From Muribaculaceae bacterium (lineage in GTDB: Bacteria > Bacteroidota > Bacteroidia > Bacteroidales > Muribaculaceae), in NCBI GenBank assembly GCA_029062725.1, contig JAIDPP010000116.1, positions 1 to 9,372 on the forward strand: a stretch of DNA of 9,372 nucleotides, given 5' to 3'. Positions 1 through 7,148 of the stretch are shown here, in pieces. A model generated the notes under the pieces. It made no database searches and was not told where the DNA came from. It was given only the letters and a program-made list of their open reading frames with translations. Position numbers and translations under genes: made by a program. Positions within the stretch are counted from its first letter, which is position 1, and each line of letters opens with the position of its first letter.

Positions 1-2
1 GT

Positions 3-101
3 GGTCTCGCAGCTGCACCTTGTCTATCGCTTTTTAATTCAGTCACATAGCTCGCTATGCTCCTGAATCTGCAAAGCAATATCCAAGGCACATCTGCGAC
101 C
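3..101. repeat. Long imperfect palindrome (about 100 nt), possible interspersed repeat or structured RNA
   Basis: The two halves fold onto each other. The inner part pairs attcag (37-42) with ctgaat (63-68) and catag (46-50) with ctatg (55-59), leaving a ctcg loop. The outer arms pair 29-33 with 73-77, 25-27 with 79-81, 18-22 with 84-88, 14-15 with 91-92, 8-12 with 94-98 and 3-5 with 99-101, separated by small mismatches and a two-base bulge. That is roughly 34 base pairs in one extended hairpin. No T-tract follows either end, so it is not a standard terminator. It could be a REP-like or MITE-like element, the end of a mobile element, or a structured RNA. The pairing was read by eye and no copy number is known. 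Position 1 may lie inside a larger unit. Confidence 0.55.
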
Positions 102-206
102 CTGGCATTTAGAAATTTTAGTGGATGGAGCCTTACATTTTTTCAAGCAAATGTTGACAAGTTCAGGCAACTCCTGATTGCATGGACGTATTACTACGGA
201 AAACAT
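39..206 (-). CDS. Small Cys-rich hypothetical ORF (55 aa), doubtful
   Basis: An ATG at 206-204 opens 55 codons ending with TGA at 41-39, divergent from nnr. The product has six cysteines (C9, C20, C24, C34, C39, C54), a CxxxC spacing at 20-24, a basic middle and a possible short helix at about residues 40-50. There is no signal peptide or membrane segment, and I recognise no family. The ATG follows a T-rich leader, which suits Bacteroidetes translation, but no clear promoter sits upstream. Against it being real: the 3' half lies inside the long palindrome, so the amino-acid pattern may only reflect a repeat. A second minus-strand frame is also open from about 142 through the left edge. It may be a gene, a decayed fragment or chance. 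Confidence 0.25.
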   Translation of the reverse strand: MFSVVIRPCNQELPELVNICLKKCKAPSTKISKCQGRRCALDIALQIQEHSELCD

Positions 207-217
207 AAAAAACAATA

Positions 218-254
218 AAAAAACGACGATATCTACTAAATATCGTGATTTTTT
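218..254. other. A-tract / 7-bp hairpin / T-tract structure, possible operator or bidirectional terminator
   Basis: ACGATAT (226-232) pairs with ATATCGT (240-246) across a 7-nt loop. After two mismatches per side the stem continues as six A-T pairs, A218-A223 with T249-T254. Symmetrical A and T tracts around a stem are the form of a bidirectional intrinsic terminator. However, the stem is A/T-rich and weak, and it sits directly upstream of a -7 element, between divergent possible starts. An operator or promoter-spacer palindrome fits the position at least as well. Confidence 0.35.
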
Positions 255-256
255 GC

Positions 257-264
257 TAACTTTG
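257..264 (+). promoter_or_regulatory. Candidate Bacteroidetes -7 promoter element for nnr operon
   Basis: TAACTTTG matches the TAnnTTTG -7 consensus of the Bacteroidetes primary sigma factor. A transcript would start near 271 and carry a leader of about 105 nt before the nnr ATG. The expected TTTG -33 element 19-21 nt upstream is absent, because that stretch is the loop and arm of the inverted repeat. The assignment therefore rests on the -7 match and on position. Confidence 0.4.
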
Positions 265-341
265 TGGGTAAGTGTGTCTTTGCGTCTGCGGATGCGTTCG
301 CTATCATCCCCGGCGTGGAATCCCGATACTTGCGTTTTTAT

Positions 342-373
342 AAGAAAGTCAGATAGAAAAGAAAGTCAGATAG
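342..373 (+). repeat. 15-bp direct repeat, period 17, abutting nnr start
   Basis: aagaaagtcagatag occurs at 342-356 and again, exactly, at 359-373, two bases before the nnr ATG. The 17-bp period is not a multiple of three, so a coding region would have shifted frame when it arose. This supports a noncoding leader here and a start at 376. The copies carry no Shine-Dalgarno sequence. Confidence 0.85.
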
Positions 374-375
374 GA

Positions 376-1905
376 ATGAAGATATTATCATCAGAGGCAA
401 TCCGCGAACTCGACATGGCAACCTGCCATGCCCAGGGTATAAGTACGATAGACCTGATGGAACGGGCCGCCGCCGCGGTGACCGTCGAGATTATTTCACG
501 TTTCCTTCCCAGCCGTCGAATTGTCGTCATGGCCGGACCCGGAAATAATGGTGGCGACGCGCTTGCCGTGGCCCGGATGCTTTTCGAGCAGGGATACAAG
601 AACCTTGAAGTATATCTCTTCAATGTTGGCGGCAAACTCAGCCACGACTGCAACGAGGAGCGTAACCGTCTTATCACGATCGACGGTATCAATTTCACCG
701 AAGTCAGCAAGGAATTCTCCCCACCGATATTGGGAGAAAACGATGTCGTGATCGACGGCCTTTTCGGATCGGGTCTCGTGCGTCCGATGATGGGCGGCTT
801 TGTATCTGTAGCCCGATATATCAATGAGTCGGGCGCATACGTCGTTTCGATCGACCTCCCCTCGGGACTCTATGGAGAGTGGACCGACTGGAGTTCGCAG
901 GTAAACCGTCGTGACATCATGCATGCCGACCTCACCCTGGCTTTCCAGATTCCGCGCCTATCCTTCTTCTTCGAAGAAAATTACGAGATACTTGGCGAAT
1001 GGAAGTTGCTCGACATCGACCTTGATGAAGCTAAGATCAAAGACCTTCCCGCCGACTTCTTCCTGGTGGAGAACCGCAATATACGCCCCCTTCTCAAGGC
1101 GCGTCATCCCTTCACCGGCAAACGCGATTACGGCTCCGCTCTCTTCTTCGCCGGCAGCACCGGTCTTGTGGGAGCCTCCATTCTCTGCTCCCTCTCGGCG
1201 CTGAAGGGCGGGGCGGGGCTGGCAACGGTTCATGGACCCCGCGGAGCCCTGAACATCGTGCAGACAGCCGCTCCGGAAGTCATGTTCGAGCCTGACCGCA
1301 ACGAGCATTACATCACCGACATGACCGTACATCACGGGCATCAGGCTGTAGTGGCCGGTCCCGGAATAGGAACGCACGAACAGACGGTAACAGCTCTCGA
1401 GGGGCTTCTTAAGAATGTGCCCAACGCATTGCTTCTCGATGCCGACGCCTTGAACTGCATCGCCAAGCGCCCCGCGCTGCTCACGATGTTGCCTCCCAAG
1501 ACCGTTATCACGCCCCACGCCGGGGAATTCGACCGTCTATTCGGTGAGCACACCTCATCTGAAGACCGTCTTAAGACCGCCGTGGAGGTGGCGCGGAGGT
1601 ATAAGATCGTTATTGTCCTTAAGGGGCATTACACAATGGTTATACGTCCTACTACCGGACGCATAACCATCAACTCCACTGGAAATCCCGGTATGGCCAC
1701 CGCCGGCTCCGGCGACGTGCTTGCCGGAGTGATCGCCGCATTCCTCGCCCAGGGATATTCTCCCGAACATGCCGCTACTGTCGGAGTCTATATTCATGGT
1801 CTGGCCGGAGATATCGCCACGGAGGAATTAGGAGAGTTCGGACTGACCGCCACTTCCATTTCCGACCGTTTGGGACGCGCCATCAAGATGGTTATGGAAG
1901 GATGA
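376..1905 (+). CDS. nnr: Bifunctional NAD(P)HX epimerase / ADP-dependent NAD(P)HX dehydratase
   Basis: This cytoplasmic metabolite-repair enzyme restores NADH and NADPH that have become hydrated. The N-terminal YjeF_N domain (about residues 1-215) interconverts the R and S forms of NAD(P)HX, and the C-terminal ribokinase-like domain (about 230-505) dehydrates the S form using ADP. Visible motifs are GPGNNGGDA (54-62), DGLFGSGL (127-134) and IDLPSG (159-164) in the epimerase. The dehydratase shows AGPGIG (327-332), DADALN (355-360), TPHAGEF (379-385) and GNPGMATAGSGD (436-447), where D447 is the expected catalytic aspartate. The product is 509 aa, close to the roughly 515 aa of E. coli Nnr. 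The ATG at 376 was chosen because MKILSSEAIRELD is a typical family N terminus; the upstream in-frame extension has no family resemblance and contains a frame-breaking repeat. It is the first gene of a four-gene plus-strand set. Confidence 0.95.
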   Translation: MKILSSEAIRELDMATCHAQGISTIDLMERAAAAVTVEIISRFLPSRRIVVMAGPGNNGGDALAVARMLFEQGYKNLEVYLFNVGGKLSHDCNEERNRLITIDGINFTEVSKEFSPPILGENDVVIDGLFGSGLVRPMMGGFVSVARYINESGAYVVSIDLPSGLYGEWTDWSSQVNRRDIMHADLTLAFQIPRLSFFFEENYEILGEWKLLDIDLDEAKIKDLPADFFLVENRNIRPLLKARHPFTGKRDYGSALFFAGSTGLVGASILCSLSALKGGAGLATVHGPRGALNIVQTAAPEVMFEPDRNEHYITDMTVHHGHQAVVAGPGIGTHEQTVTALEGLLKNVPNALLLDADALNCIAKRPALLTMLPPKTVITPHAGEFDRLFGEHTSSEDRLKTAVEVARRYKIVIVLKGHYTMVIRPTTGRITINSTGNPGMATAGSGDVLAGVIAAFLAQGYSPEHAATVGVYIHGLAGDIATEELGEFGLTATSISDRLGRAIKMVMEG

Positions 1906-1923
1906 TTAAACCGATTTTATATT

Positions 1924-3054
1924 ATGAAGATTCAAAAGATATTGCCCTCCCTTCTTCTCCTGGCGGCCCTAATGATTCCGGGTAGAGGGGAGGCTCAGCA
2001 GACCAGACTGCTGACTGCCGACCGCCATAACGAGTATGGTTTGGCATATACCCTTCCCAATACGGCGCTCGATATAGAGGTCACAGCGGAAAGGACTATC
2101 CGCAAGGCGGGAAAATACTTTCAATATGCAAAAAAATATATCGGCACTGACGATGTGGTGAAAGCCGATTCCGAGAGCTGGACCATCACCTCGGTGAAGG
2201 TCTCTTCATACGGCGTGCCTGATGACGAAAATCGCTACCTGATGCAGCTCAAGCCTGGTGCCGTGACTTATATCTGCGTTGATAACAGCGGGATGCTGCT
2301 CGCCATCAACAAGGAGATAACCTTCCCCGAGAACAATATGCTGACCCGTAGCGGCATAGTTCCTGATACCGGATCCTTCTCAAATGCACAACAGGGACGT
2401 GAAGCGAAAGTCGGGATGCAGGATTATCTCAAATATGTGGATGAGGATTTTCTCGCCTCGCAGTCATCGGCCAAGCAGGCGCAGATGCTTGCCGAAAACC
2501 TTCTTGAAATACGTGACTCCAGAATTTCCCTTACCAGAGGTACGGCCGAGACCATGCCGACCGACGGCAGGCAGCTCGAGTTGATGCTCAGCAACCTTGC
2601 GCATCAGGAAGCCTCCATCATGGCCGCTTTCTGCGGCACTACTGAGACCCAGACCGTAACACGGCATTACTCCTTTATGCCCGAAGAGGAGGGGAGGAAG
2701 GTGCTTTTCAGGATGAGCGATTTCGCAGGATTCGTTGGTCCCGATGATCTTTCGGGGGATCCTGTCTATATTTCTGTCATCCCGGGACGCGAACCGGAGC
2801 TTCCGGTAGATGCAAAGGGGGAGGTCAAGAAACTGCCGAAAGATGCGGTGATGTATGCCATTCCCGGTTCGGCCAAAATCAATCTCACCCTTTCCGGGCG
2901 CACCCTTTTTGAGAAGGAGATGGAATTCGGCCAGTTCGGTATCACCTTCGGGCTTTCTCCGGCGCTCTTTTCAGATAAGAAGGCACCATCATACGCTGTT
3001 TTTGATCCCGCCACCGGTGCTATTCGCGAGATAGGAGATTATGACCGCGAATGA
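1924..3054 (+). CDS. DUF4831 family secreted protein
   Basis: The function is unknown. The 376-aa product resembles DUF4831 proteins of Bacteroidales, by recognition of its pattern: an early AYTLPNTALDIEV stretch, then RKAGKYFQYAKKYIG at about 60-74, a central segment with EASIMAAFCGTTETQT at about 229-244, and a C-terminal IPGSAKI / QFGITFGL / LF pattern at about 313-349. A Sec signal peptide is evident: MKIQK, a hydrophobic core from about residue 6 to 19, then a likely signal peptidase I site after GEA near residue 24. There is no lipobox Cys and no later membrane helix, so a periplasmic or otherwise exported soluble protein is expected. It starts 18 nt after nnr and its last 14 bases overlap xseA, which implies co-transcription and possible translational coupling. 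The repair-type neighbours do not explain an exported protein. Confidence 0.85.
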   Translation: MKIQKILPSLLLLAALMIPGRGEAQQTRLLTADRHNEYGLAYTLPNTALDIEVTAERTIRKAGKYFQYAKKYIGTDDVVKADSESWTITSVKVSSYGVPDDENRYLMQLKPGAVTYICVDNSGMLLAINKEITFPENNMLTRSGIVPDTGSFSNAQQGREAKVGMQDYLKYVDEDFLASQSSAKQAQMLAENLLEIRDSRISLTRGTAETMPTDGRQLELMLSNLAHQEASIMAAFCGTTETQTVTRHYSFMPEEEGRKVLFRMSDFAGFVGPDDLSGDPVYISVIPGREPELPVDAKGEVKKLPKDAVMYAIPGSAKINLTLSGRTLFEKEMEFGQFGITFGLSPALFSDKKAPSYAVFDPATGAIREIGDYDRE

Positions 3055-4375
3055 TCCTTTATCGCTGTCGGCCTATCAGCAGATGCTTGGCGATACTTTG
3101 CGTCGTAATCCCGCGCTACATGAAGTCTGGCTCATAGCGGAGCTCAGCGATGTGCGCGTGGCCGGCGGCCACTGCTATATGGAACTGATCGAGAAGGAGG
3201 AGGTCTCGGGACAAGTTCTTGCCAAGATGCGAGCCATGATATGGAACAGCCGTCTCGGACCGCTTCAGAACAAGTTTTACGTCGGCACGGGCAGTGCGAT
3301 ACGTTCCGGGCTGAAGGTGATGGTACGAGGTTCCGTCAACCATCATAACGTGTATGGCCTCTCCTTTACTATATCCGACATCGACCCCTCTTATACCGTC
3401 GGGGACCTGGAGCGGCAGCGCCGGGAGATACTTGAACGCCTTGCACGCGAGGGAATGATAGATCTCAACCGTCGGCTTTCGTTTCCAGAGGCTCCGCAGA
3501 AGATTGCCGTGATATCCGCAGAGGGCGCGGCCGGATACGGGGATTTCATGGATCATCTGCTCAATTCTCCGGAGGGTTTTGTGTTCTATCCGCTTCTGAT
3601 CCCGGCCGTGATGCAGGGAGAAAGGACACCGGAAAGCGTGATTGAGGCTCTGGATTTTGTGGAATCTACCATTGATTTCTGGGATTGCGTGGTTATAATC
3701 CGTGGAGGAGGTTCAACCACTGACATGCATGGCTTCGATAATTACGAATTAGCCCGCAGAGTAGCGGAGTTTCCACTTCCGGTTGTAGTCGGGATAGGAC
3801 ATGAGCGCGACCGTAACGTTCTTGATGAAATCGCTTGCCGGCGTTGTAAGACTCCGACCGCTGTGGCCGATTTTCTGGTAGATTGCTGTCGGCATACCTG
3901 GAGTGTCGTCTCAAATGGAGTGGAGCGCGTGGCAGGATATGCCGCCGAACGTCTTCACGGGGAGAACATGCGTTTGACCGGTCTTGAAAATCTTCTGCCG
4001 CTCCGTGTAAACCGCTCTGTGTCTGTGGCGCAACGGAAGATAGATGAGTATGCGATGGATATCGAGCGTATCAGCGGGCGACGGCTAAGCATGTCGGGCA
4101 ATGAGCTTGAGATCCTGCGGCTCAAGATGATCAATGCGCTGAAGGTCTTTACGGAGCGTCCCTCCATGCGGTTGCGGAGGCTGGAGGATATGTTGCGTGT
4201 GTTGAGTCCTGAGAATACCCTGCGTCGCGGCTACAGCATCACCCGCTGCGGAGGTAAAGCCGTATATGCCGCCTCAGAGCTTAAGGAGGGCGACACGGTC
4301 ACTACCATACTCCACCGTGGCCGGATTGAATCGACAGTCCGAAATGTGGATGGCGATCACCGGTTTCTGTTATGA
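3041..4375 (+). CDS. xseA: Exodeoxyribonuclease VII large subunit
   Basis: This is the catalytic subunit of exonuclease VII, a cytoplasmic nuclease that degrades single-stranded DNA from both ends and acts with several XseB subunits. The 444-aa protein has an N-terminal OB fold (about 8-115, with VWLIAELSDVR at 29-39 and GHCYMEL at 43-49) and then the catalytic region. KIAVISAEGAAGYGDF (154-169) is the Bacteroidetes form of the usual IAVITSPTGAA motif. RGGGSTTDMHGFDN (221-234) and GHERD (253-257) followed by KTPTAVADF (270-278) are the family signatures. A helical segment for XseB binding follows (about 285-385), and LSPENTLRRGYSI (388-400) is the conserved C-terminal motif. The ATG overlaps the end of the DUF4831 gene by 14 bp; it gives a normal N terminus directly before the OB fold. 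Confidence 0.95.
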   Translation: MTANDPLSLSAYQQMLGDTLRRNPALHEVWLIAELSDVRVAGGHCYMELIEKEEVSGQVLAKMRAMIWNSRLGPLQNKFYVGTGSAIRSGLKVMVRGSVNHHNVYGLSFTISDIDPSYTVGDLERQRREILERLAREGMIDLNRRLSFPEAPQKIAVISAEGAAGYGDFMDHLLNSPEGFVFYPLLIPAVMQGERTPESVIEALDFVESTIDFWDCVVIIRGGGSTTDMHGFDNYELARRVAEFPLPVVVGIGHERDRNVLDEIACRRCKTPTAVADFLVDCCRHTWSVVSNGVERVAGYAAERLHGENMRLTGLENLLPLRVNRSVSVAQRKIDEYAMDIERISGRRLSMSGNELEILRLKMINALKVFTERPSMRLRRLEDMLRVLSPENTLRRGYSITRCGGKAVYAASELKEGDTVTTILHRGRIESTVRNVDGDHRFLL

Positions 4376-4397
4376 AAATAATCTATCCTAAGAATAT

Positions 4398-4610
4398 ATG
4401 GAAGAGAAAGAACTCACATATAAGGCGGCGATGACCGAACTTGAATCAATCATCGCCGCGATGGAATCTGACAGTTGCGACATCGACCGTCTGGCCGACT
4501 ATACATCGCGCGCCACCACCCTGCTGAAATTCTGCAAGGAAGCTCTTTTCAAGACCAATTGCGAGGTTGAACGTTGTCTTGAGGATTTGAGGGCTATCGC
4601 ACAGCAATGA
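4398..4610 (+). CDS. xseB: Exodeoxyribonuclease VII small subunit
   Basis: This is the accessory helical subunit that binds XseA and keeps exonuclease VII soluble and controlled. The 70-aa product matches the family in size and in its pattern: LTYKAAMTELESIIAAMESD (6-25), a D-x-D-x-L turn at about 28-32, and a second amphipathic helix with LLKFCKEAL (42-50). It begins 22 nt after the xseA stop, in a leader of A and T without a Shine-Dalgarno sequence. It closes the plus-strand set, with its stop 18 nt from the stop of the convergent murF-alr gene. Confidence 0.93.
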   Translation: MEEKELTYKAAMTELESIIAAMESDSCDIDRLADYTSRATTLLKFCKEALFKTNCEVERCLEDLRAIAQQ

Positions 4611-4628
4611 TCCTGTAGTGACCGGAAG

Positions 4629-7097
4629 TTATTCCCTGTAATACACCCTCTTGACACGCGGGGAGACGGAGGTTAGAATCTCATAAGGGATGGTCTCAAG
4701 AGTGTCGGCAAGGCGCTGCAGGGGGGCGTTGCGTCCGAAAATTTCCACGGTATCTCCCACTCGGCAGTCGATATCCGTCACATCTATCATGCAAGCGTCC
4801 ATACAGATATTTCCGATTGTCGGGGCCCATTCCCCGTTAACAAACACCGAAGCGTTTCCGCGTCCGAAATGTCGGTTCATTCCATCGGCATAGCCGATAG
4901 GGATAGTGGCTATTCTTGACGGGCGTATGATCTTGCCGTGCCGTCCGTAGCCGATGGTAGTGCCGGGACCGTATTCCCTTATCGCGATGATTACGGTGCG
5001 GAGGGTAGAGACTACGGCAAGGGGTTTTTCCATCTCCGGAGGGAGCGTGTTGGCTCCGTAAAGCCCTATTCCGAGACGCACCATATCGAAATGGTATTGC
5101 GGAAAGCGCAAGATGCCTGCCGAATTCAGAATATGGCGGAGTATCTTCTTGGGGTACCGGCCGAGCATATAGCCTGTATATCGGGTGAAGAGGGAAAGCT
5201 GCATCTCGGTATAGTCATTCATGTCGGGGCAGTCGGCAGTAGCGAGATGCGAGAATACGGAATGTGCGGTCACTTCCTCGGTCCCGCAAAGGATATCCAT
5301 CAGGCGCGGCAGCTCCTCCTCAACGAATCCGGTGCGGTGCATCCCGGTATCCAGTTTGATATGAATCGGATAATTCCTGATTCCGTTTTTGCGCGCCTCC
5401 GAAATTACATCCTCCAGCATCTCGAAGGAATAGATCTCCGGTTCGAGCCGGTTTGAGAACATCGAACGGTAGTTGACCACCTTGGGATTCATCACCATAA
5501 TGGGCATGACTATCCCTTTTCGGCGCAGCTCGATACCCTCGTCGAGGACAGCCACTGCAAGATATGCCGCCCCGCAGTCCTGAAGAGTCTTGGCGATCTC
5601 ATAGCTTCCGGCTCCGTAGCCGGAGGCTTTGACCATGCACACCATTCCTACACCGGAAGGAAGCGAACCCCGGAAATAATTGTAGTTATCTATTATCGCG
5701 TCTAAATTCACCTCCAGCACGGTCTCATGTGTTCTTGTCTCCAGCATTTCCGCCACCCCCGACAGCGGAATTTCCGGCGAACCCTTGATAAGGATAATTT
5801 CATCGGCGAAATCGGAAGGGGAGAGGGCAGAGGTGAGCTGACGGGCATCATCGAAGAATAGGGAACCCTCCGGGAAAAGAGAGGAGTAGGAGCGAAGCAC
5901 GCGGCCGACACCGATGAACCTCCCGACTCCCGCCTTCCTGACCAGCCGTGAGATGCGCCCGTAAAGCTCCGTTGCATCCATATCCTCGTGATGAAGGTCG
6001 CTTAAGATCAAGGTGACGCTTTGTGAAGGAGTTTGCCGGCGCCGTATGAAGTCGAGAGCCGGACGCAATGACGAAAAATCCGAGGTATATTGGTCGAGCA
6101 CCACCGAGCAGCCGTTTACACCCTCGCTGACATTGAGACGGGTGCCGATTTTATGAAGATTTCGGAAACGTTCGGCGATTGTGTCGCGGTCAATGCCGGA
6201 AAGCAACATGAAAGCCAAAGCGTTCGCTCCGTTTTCAAGGTCTTTGGAAAATGTAAGAGGAGCGAAAAAAACAGACTCCACTCCATCGAAAACATATCTG
6301 ACCTCGCTCAGTCCACCCGCGCGTTCAGTAGCGCTAATCTGAATTGAAGCTTCAGGATCCCCTTTGAGACTCCACGAAAGGATTTTCTTATCTTCCGGCA
6401 GTTCCTTGGCCGCTTCCTTCAGCAGAGGATAGTCGGCACAGAAAATGACTGCTTTCACATTTTCCTGAGCTGCCAGTAGCATTTTCTCCCTCGCCTTCTC
6501 CGCCAGGGAACCGAAGCCTTCCGAATGTTGGTCACCGATGTTGGTGATGATTACCCAATCCGGCTGTATGCACTCCGCCAGCGGTTTCATCTCACCCTTG
6601 GAAGAGATACCGGCCTCGATGATTGCAAGAGAGGTAGATTGCTTGATCTCCCACATCGACAGCGGCACCCCGATTCTGGAGTTGTAGCTTCGGGGCGAGC
6701 GAGCGATATCGGCAAGAGGCTCCATAAGCTGAAAAATCCATTCCTTCAGGGTCGTTTTTCCGCGGCTGCCGGTCAAGGCAAGTATCTTGCCTTCGAACTC
6801 CGGTTTACGTCCCGCCACGCGCTGAAGCGCCGCCACTGTGTCGTCAACAATCAGCCAGTTGATATCTTCAGCGTTCTTCAATTCCTCGGGAATACGGTTT
6901 ACCACGAAATCGCGTACACCCTCCCTGTAAAGAGAGGCAATGTAACGGTGTCCGTCATTGCCGGCGGTGGGGATTGCGAAAAAGAGGGTTCCGGACGGCG
7001 TCTCAAGAGATCGTGAGTCGGTCAGAAGGGTTGTGATCTCTGAAGGACGTGAGGGAATGGGAAGAGACAGAAGCGAGGCAATTTCGGATATCTGCAT
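4629..7097 (-). CDS. Bifunctional MurF-like ligase / alanine racemase fusion
   Basis: This 822-aa fusion is typical of Bacteroidetes. The N-terminal part (about 1-450) has the Mur ligase fold, whose MurF members join D-Ala-D-Ala to UDP-MurNAc-tripeptide. The C-terminal part (about 457-822) is a PLP-dependent alanine racemase (Alr type) making D-Ala. MurF-side motifs: P-loop TGSRGKTT (109-116), SYNSRIGVP (137-145), EAG...GE (161-169), ITNIGDQH (184-191) and a probable carbamylated lysine near K205. The region that normally reads DxYNANPxS is here LDQYTSDFSSL (334-344), so ligase activity is less certain. Racemase motifs look intact: PLP lysine K490 in MVKASGYGAG, KLDTGMHRTG (581-590), R674 in RLGIGLYG, catalytic Tyr Y717 in TIGYGRHG and ICMDACMIDVT (764-774). 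It is last in the minus-strand set, 51 nt after surE. That gap is A/T-rich near the start codon but has no convincing promoter. Confidence 0.93.
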   Translation of the reverse strand: MQISEIASLLSLPIPSRPSEITTLLTDSRSLETPSGTLFFAIPTAGNDGHRYIASLYREGVRDFVVNRIPEELKNAEDINWLIVDDTVAALQRVAGRKPEFEGKILALTGSRGKTTLKEWIFQLMEPLADIARSPRSYNSRIGVPLSMWEIKQSTSLAIIEAGISSKGEMKPLAECIQPDWVIITNIGDQHSEGFGSLAEKAREKMLLAAQENVKAVIFCADYPLLKEAAKELPEDKKILSWSLKGDPEASIQISATERAGGLSEVRYVFDGVESVFFAPLTFSKDLENGANALAFMLLSGIDRDTIAERFRNLHKIGTRLNVSEGVNGCSVVLDQYTSDFSSLRPALDFIRRRQTPSQSVTLILSDLHHEDMDATELYGRISRLVRKAGVGRFIGVGRVLRSYSSLFPEGSLFFDDARQLTSALSPSDFADEIILIKGSPEIPLSGVAEMLETRTHETVLEVNLDAIIDNYNYFRGSLPSGVGMVCMVKASGYGAGSYEIAKTLQDCGAAYLAVAVLDEGIELRRKGIVMPIMVMNPKVVNYRSMFSNRLEPEIYSFEMLEDVISEARKNGIRNYPIHIKLDTGMHRTGFVEEELPRLMDILCGTEEVTAHSVFSHLATADCPDMNDYTEMQLSLFTRYTGYMLGRYPKKILRHILNSAGILRFPQYHFDMVRLGIGLYGANTLPPEMEKPLAVVSTLRTVIIAIREYGPGTTIGYGRHGKIIRPSRIATIPIGYADGMNRHFGRGNASVFVNGEWAPTIGNICMDACMIDVTDIDCRVGDTVEIFGRNAPLQRLADTLETIPYEILTSVSPRVKRVYYRE

Positions 7098-7148
7098 TTT
7101 AGGGGAGTAAAGGGTTTTACAATATAACGGAGAGTGTGACGCCCGGTA

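Larger units (their letters stand above)
1..375. other. Left intergenic region upstream of nnr
   Basis: No confident protein-coding gene lies here. From left to right the region holds a long imperfect palindrome, a minus-strand 55-codon ORF overlapping it, a 5-bp hairpin (tcagg 163-167 with cctga 173-177), an A-tract/hairpin/T-tract structure, a candidate -7 element and a 15-bp direct repeat just before nnr. An in-frame extension of nnr opens at a TTG at 178, but nothing in its 66 extra residues resembles the Nnr family. The left part may belong to a repeat that continues beyond the window edge. Confidence 0.6.

Noticed and set aside
178..375. 66-residue N-terminal extension of Nnr from a TTG at 178
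   Set aside because: It does not resemble any Nnr N terminus, contains the 17-bp-period repeat and the candidate promoter, and the ATG at 376 gives the normal family length.
958..1518. Minus-strand ORF of 186 codons inside nnr
   Set aside because: It is antisense to a well-supported gene and has no recognisable motif; such open frames are expected in moderately GC-rich coding DNA.
4938..5456. Plus-strand ORF of 172 codons inside the murF-alr fusion
   Set aside because: It overlaps the conserved racemase domain on the opposite strand and shows no family pattern.
6525..7016. Plus-strand ORF of 163 codons inside the MurF domain
   Set aside because: It is the antisense shadow of conserved MurF motifs, with no start context or family resemblance.
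7098..7148. Separate promoter for murF-alr
   Set aside because: The minus strand has a TATATTGT stretch but no good TAnnTTTG box and no -33 TTTG at suitable spacing. Read-through from surE is the simpler reading.
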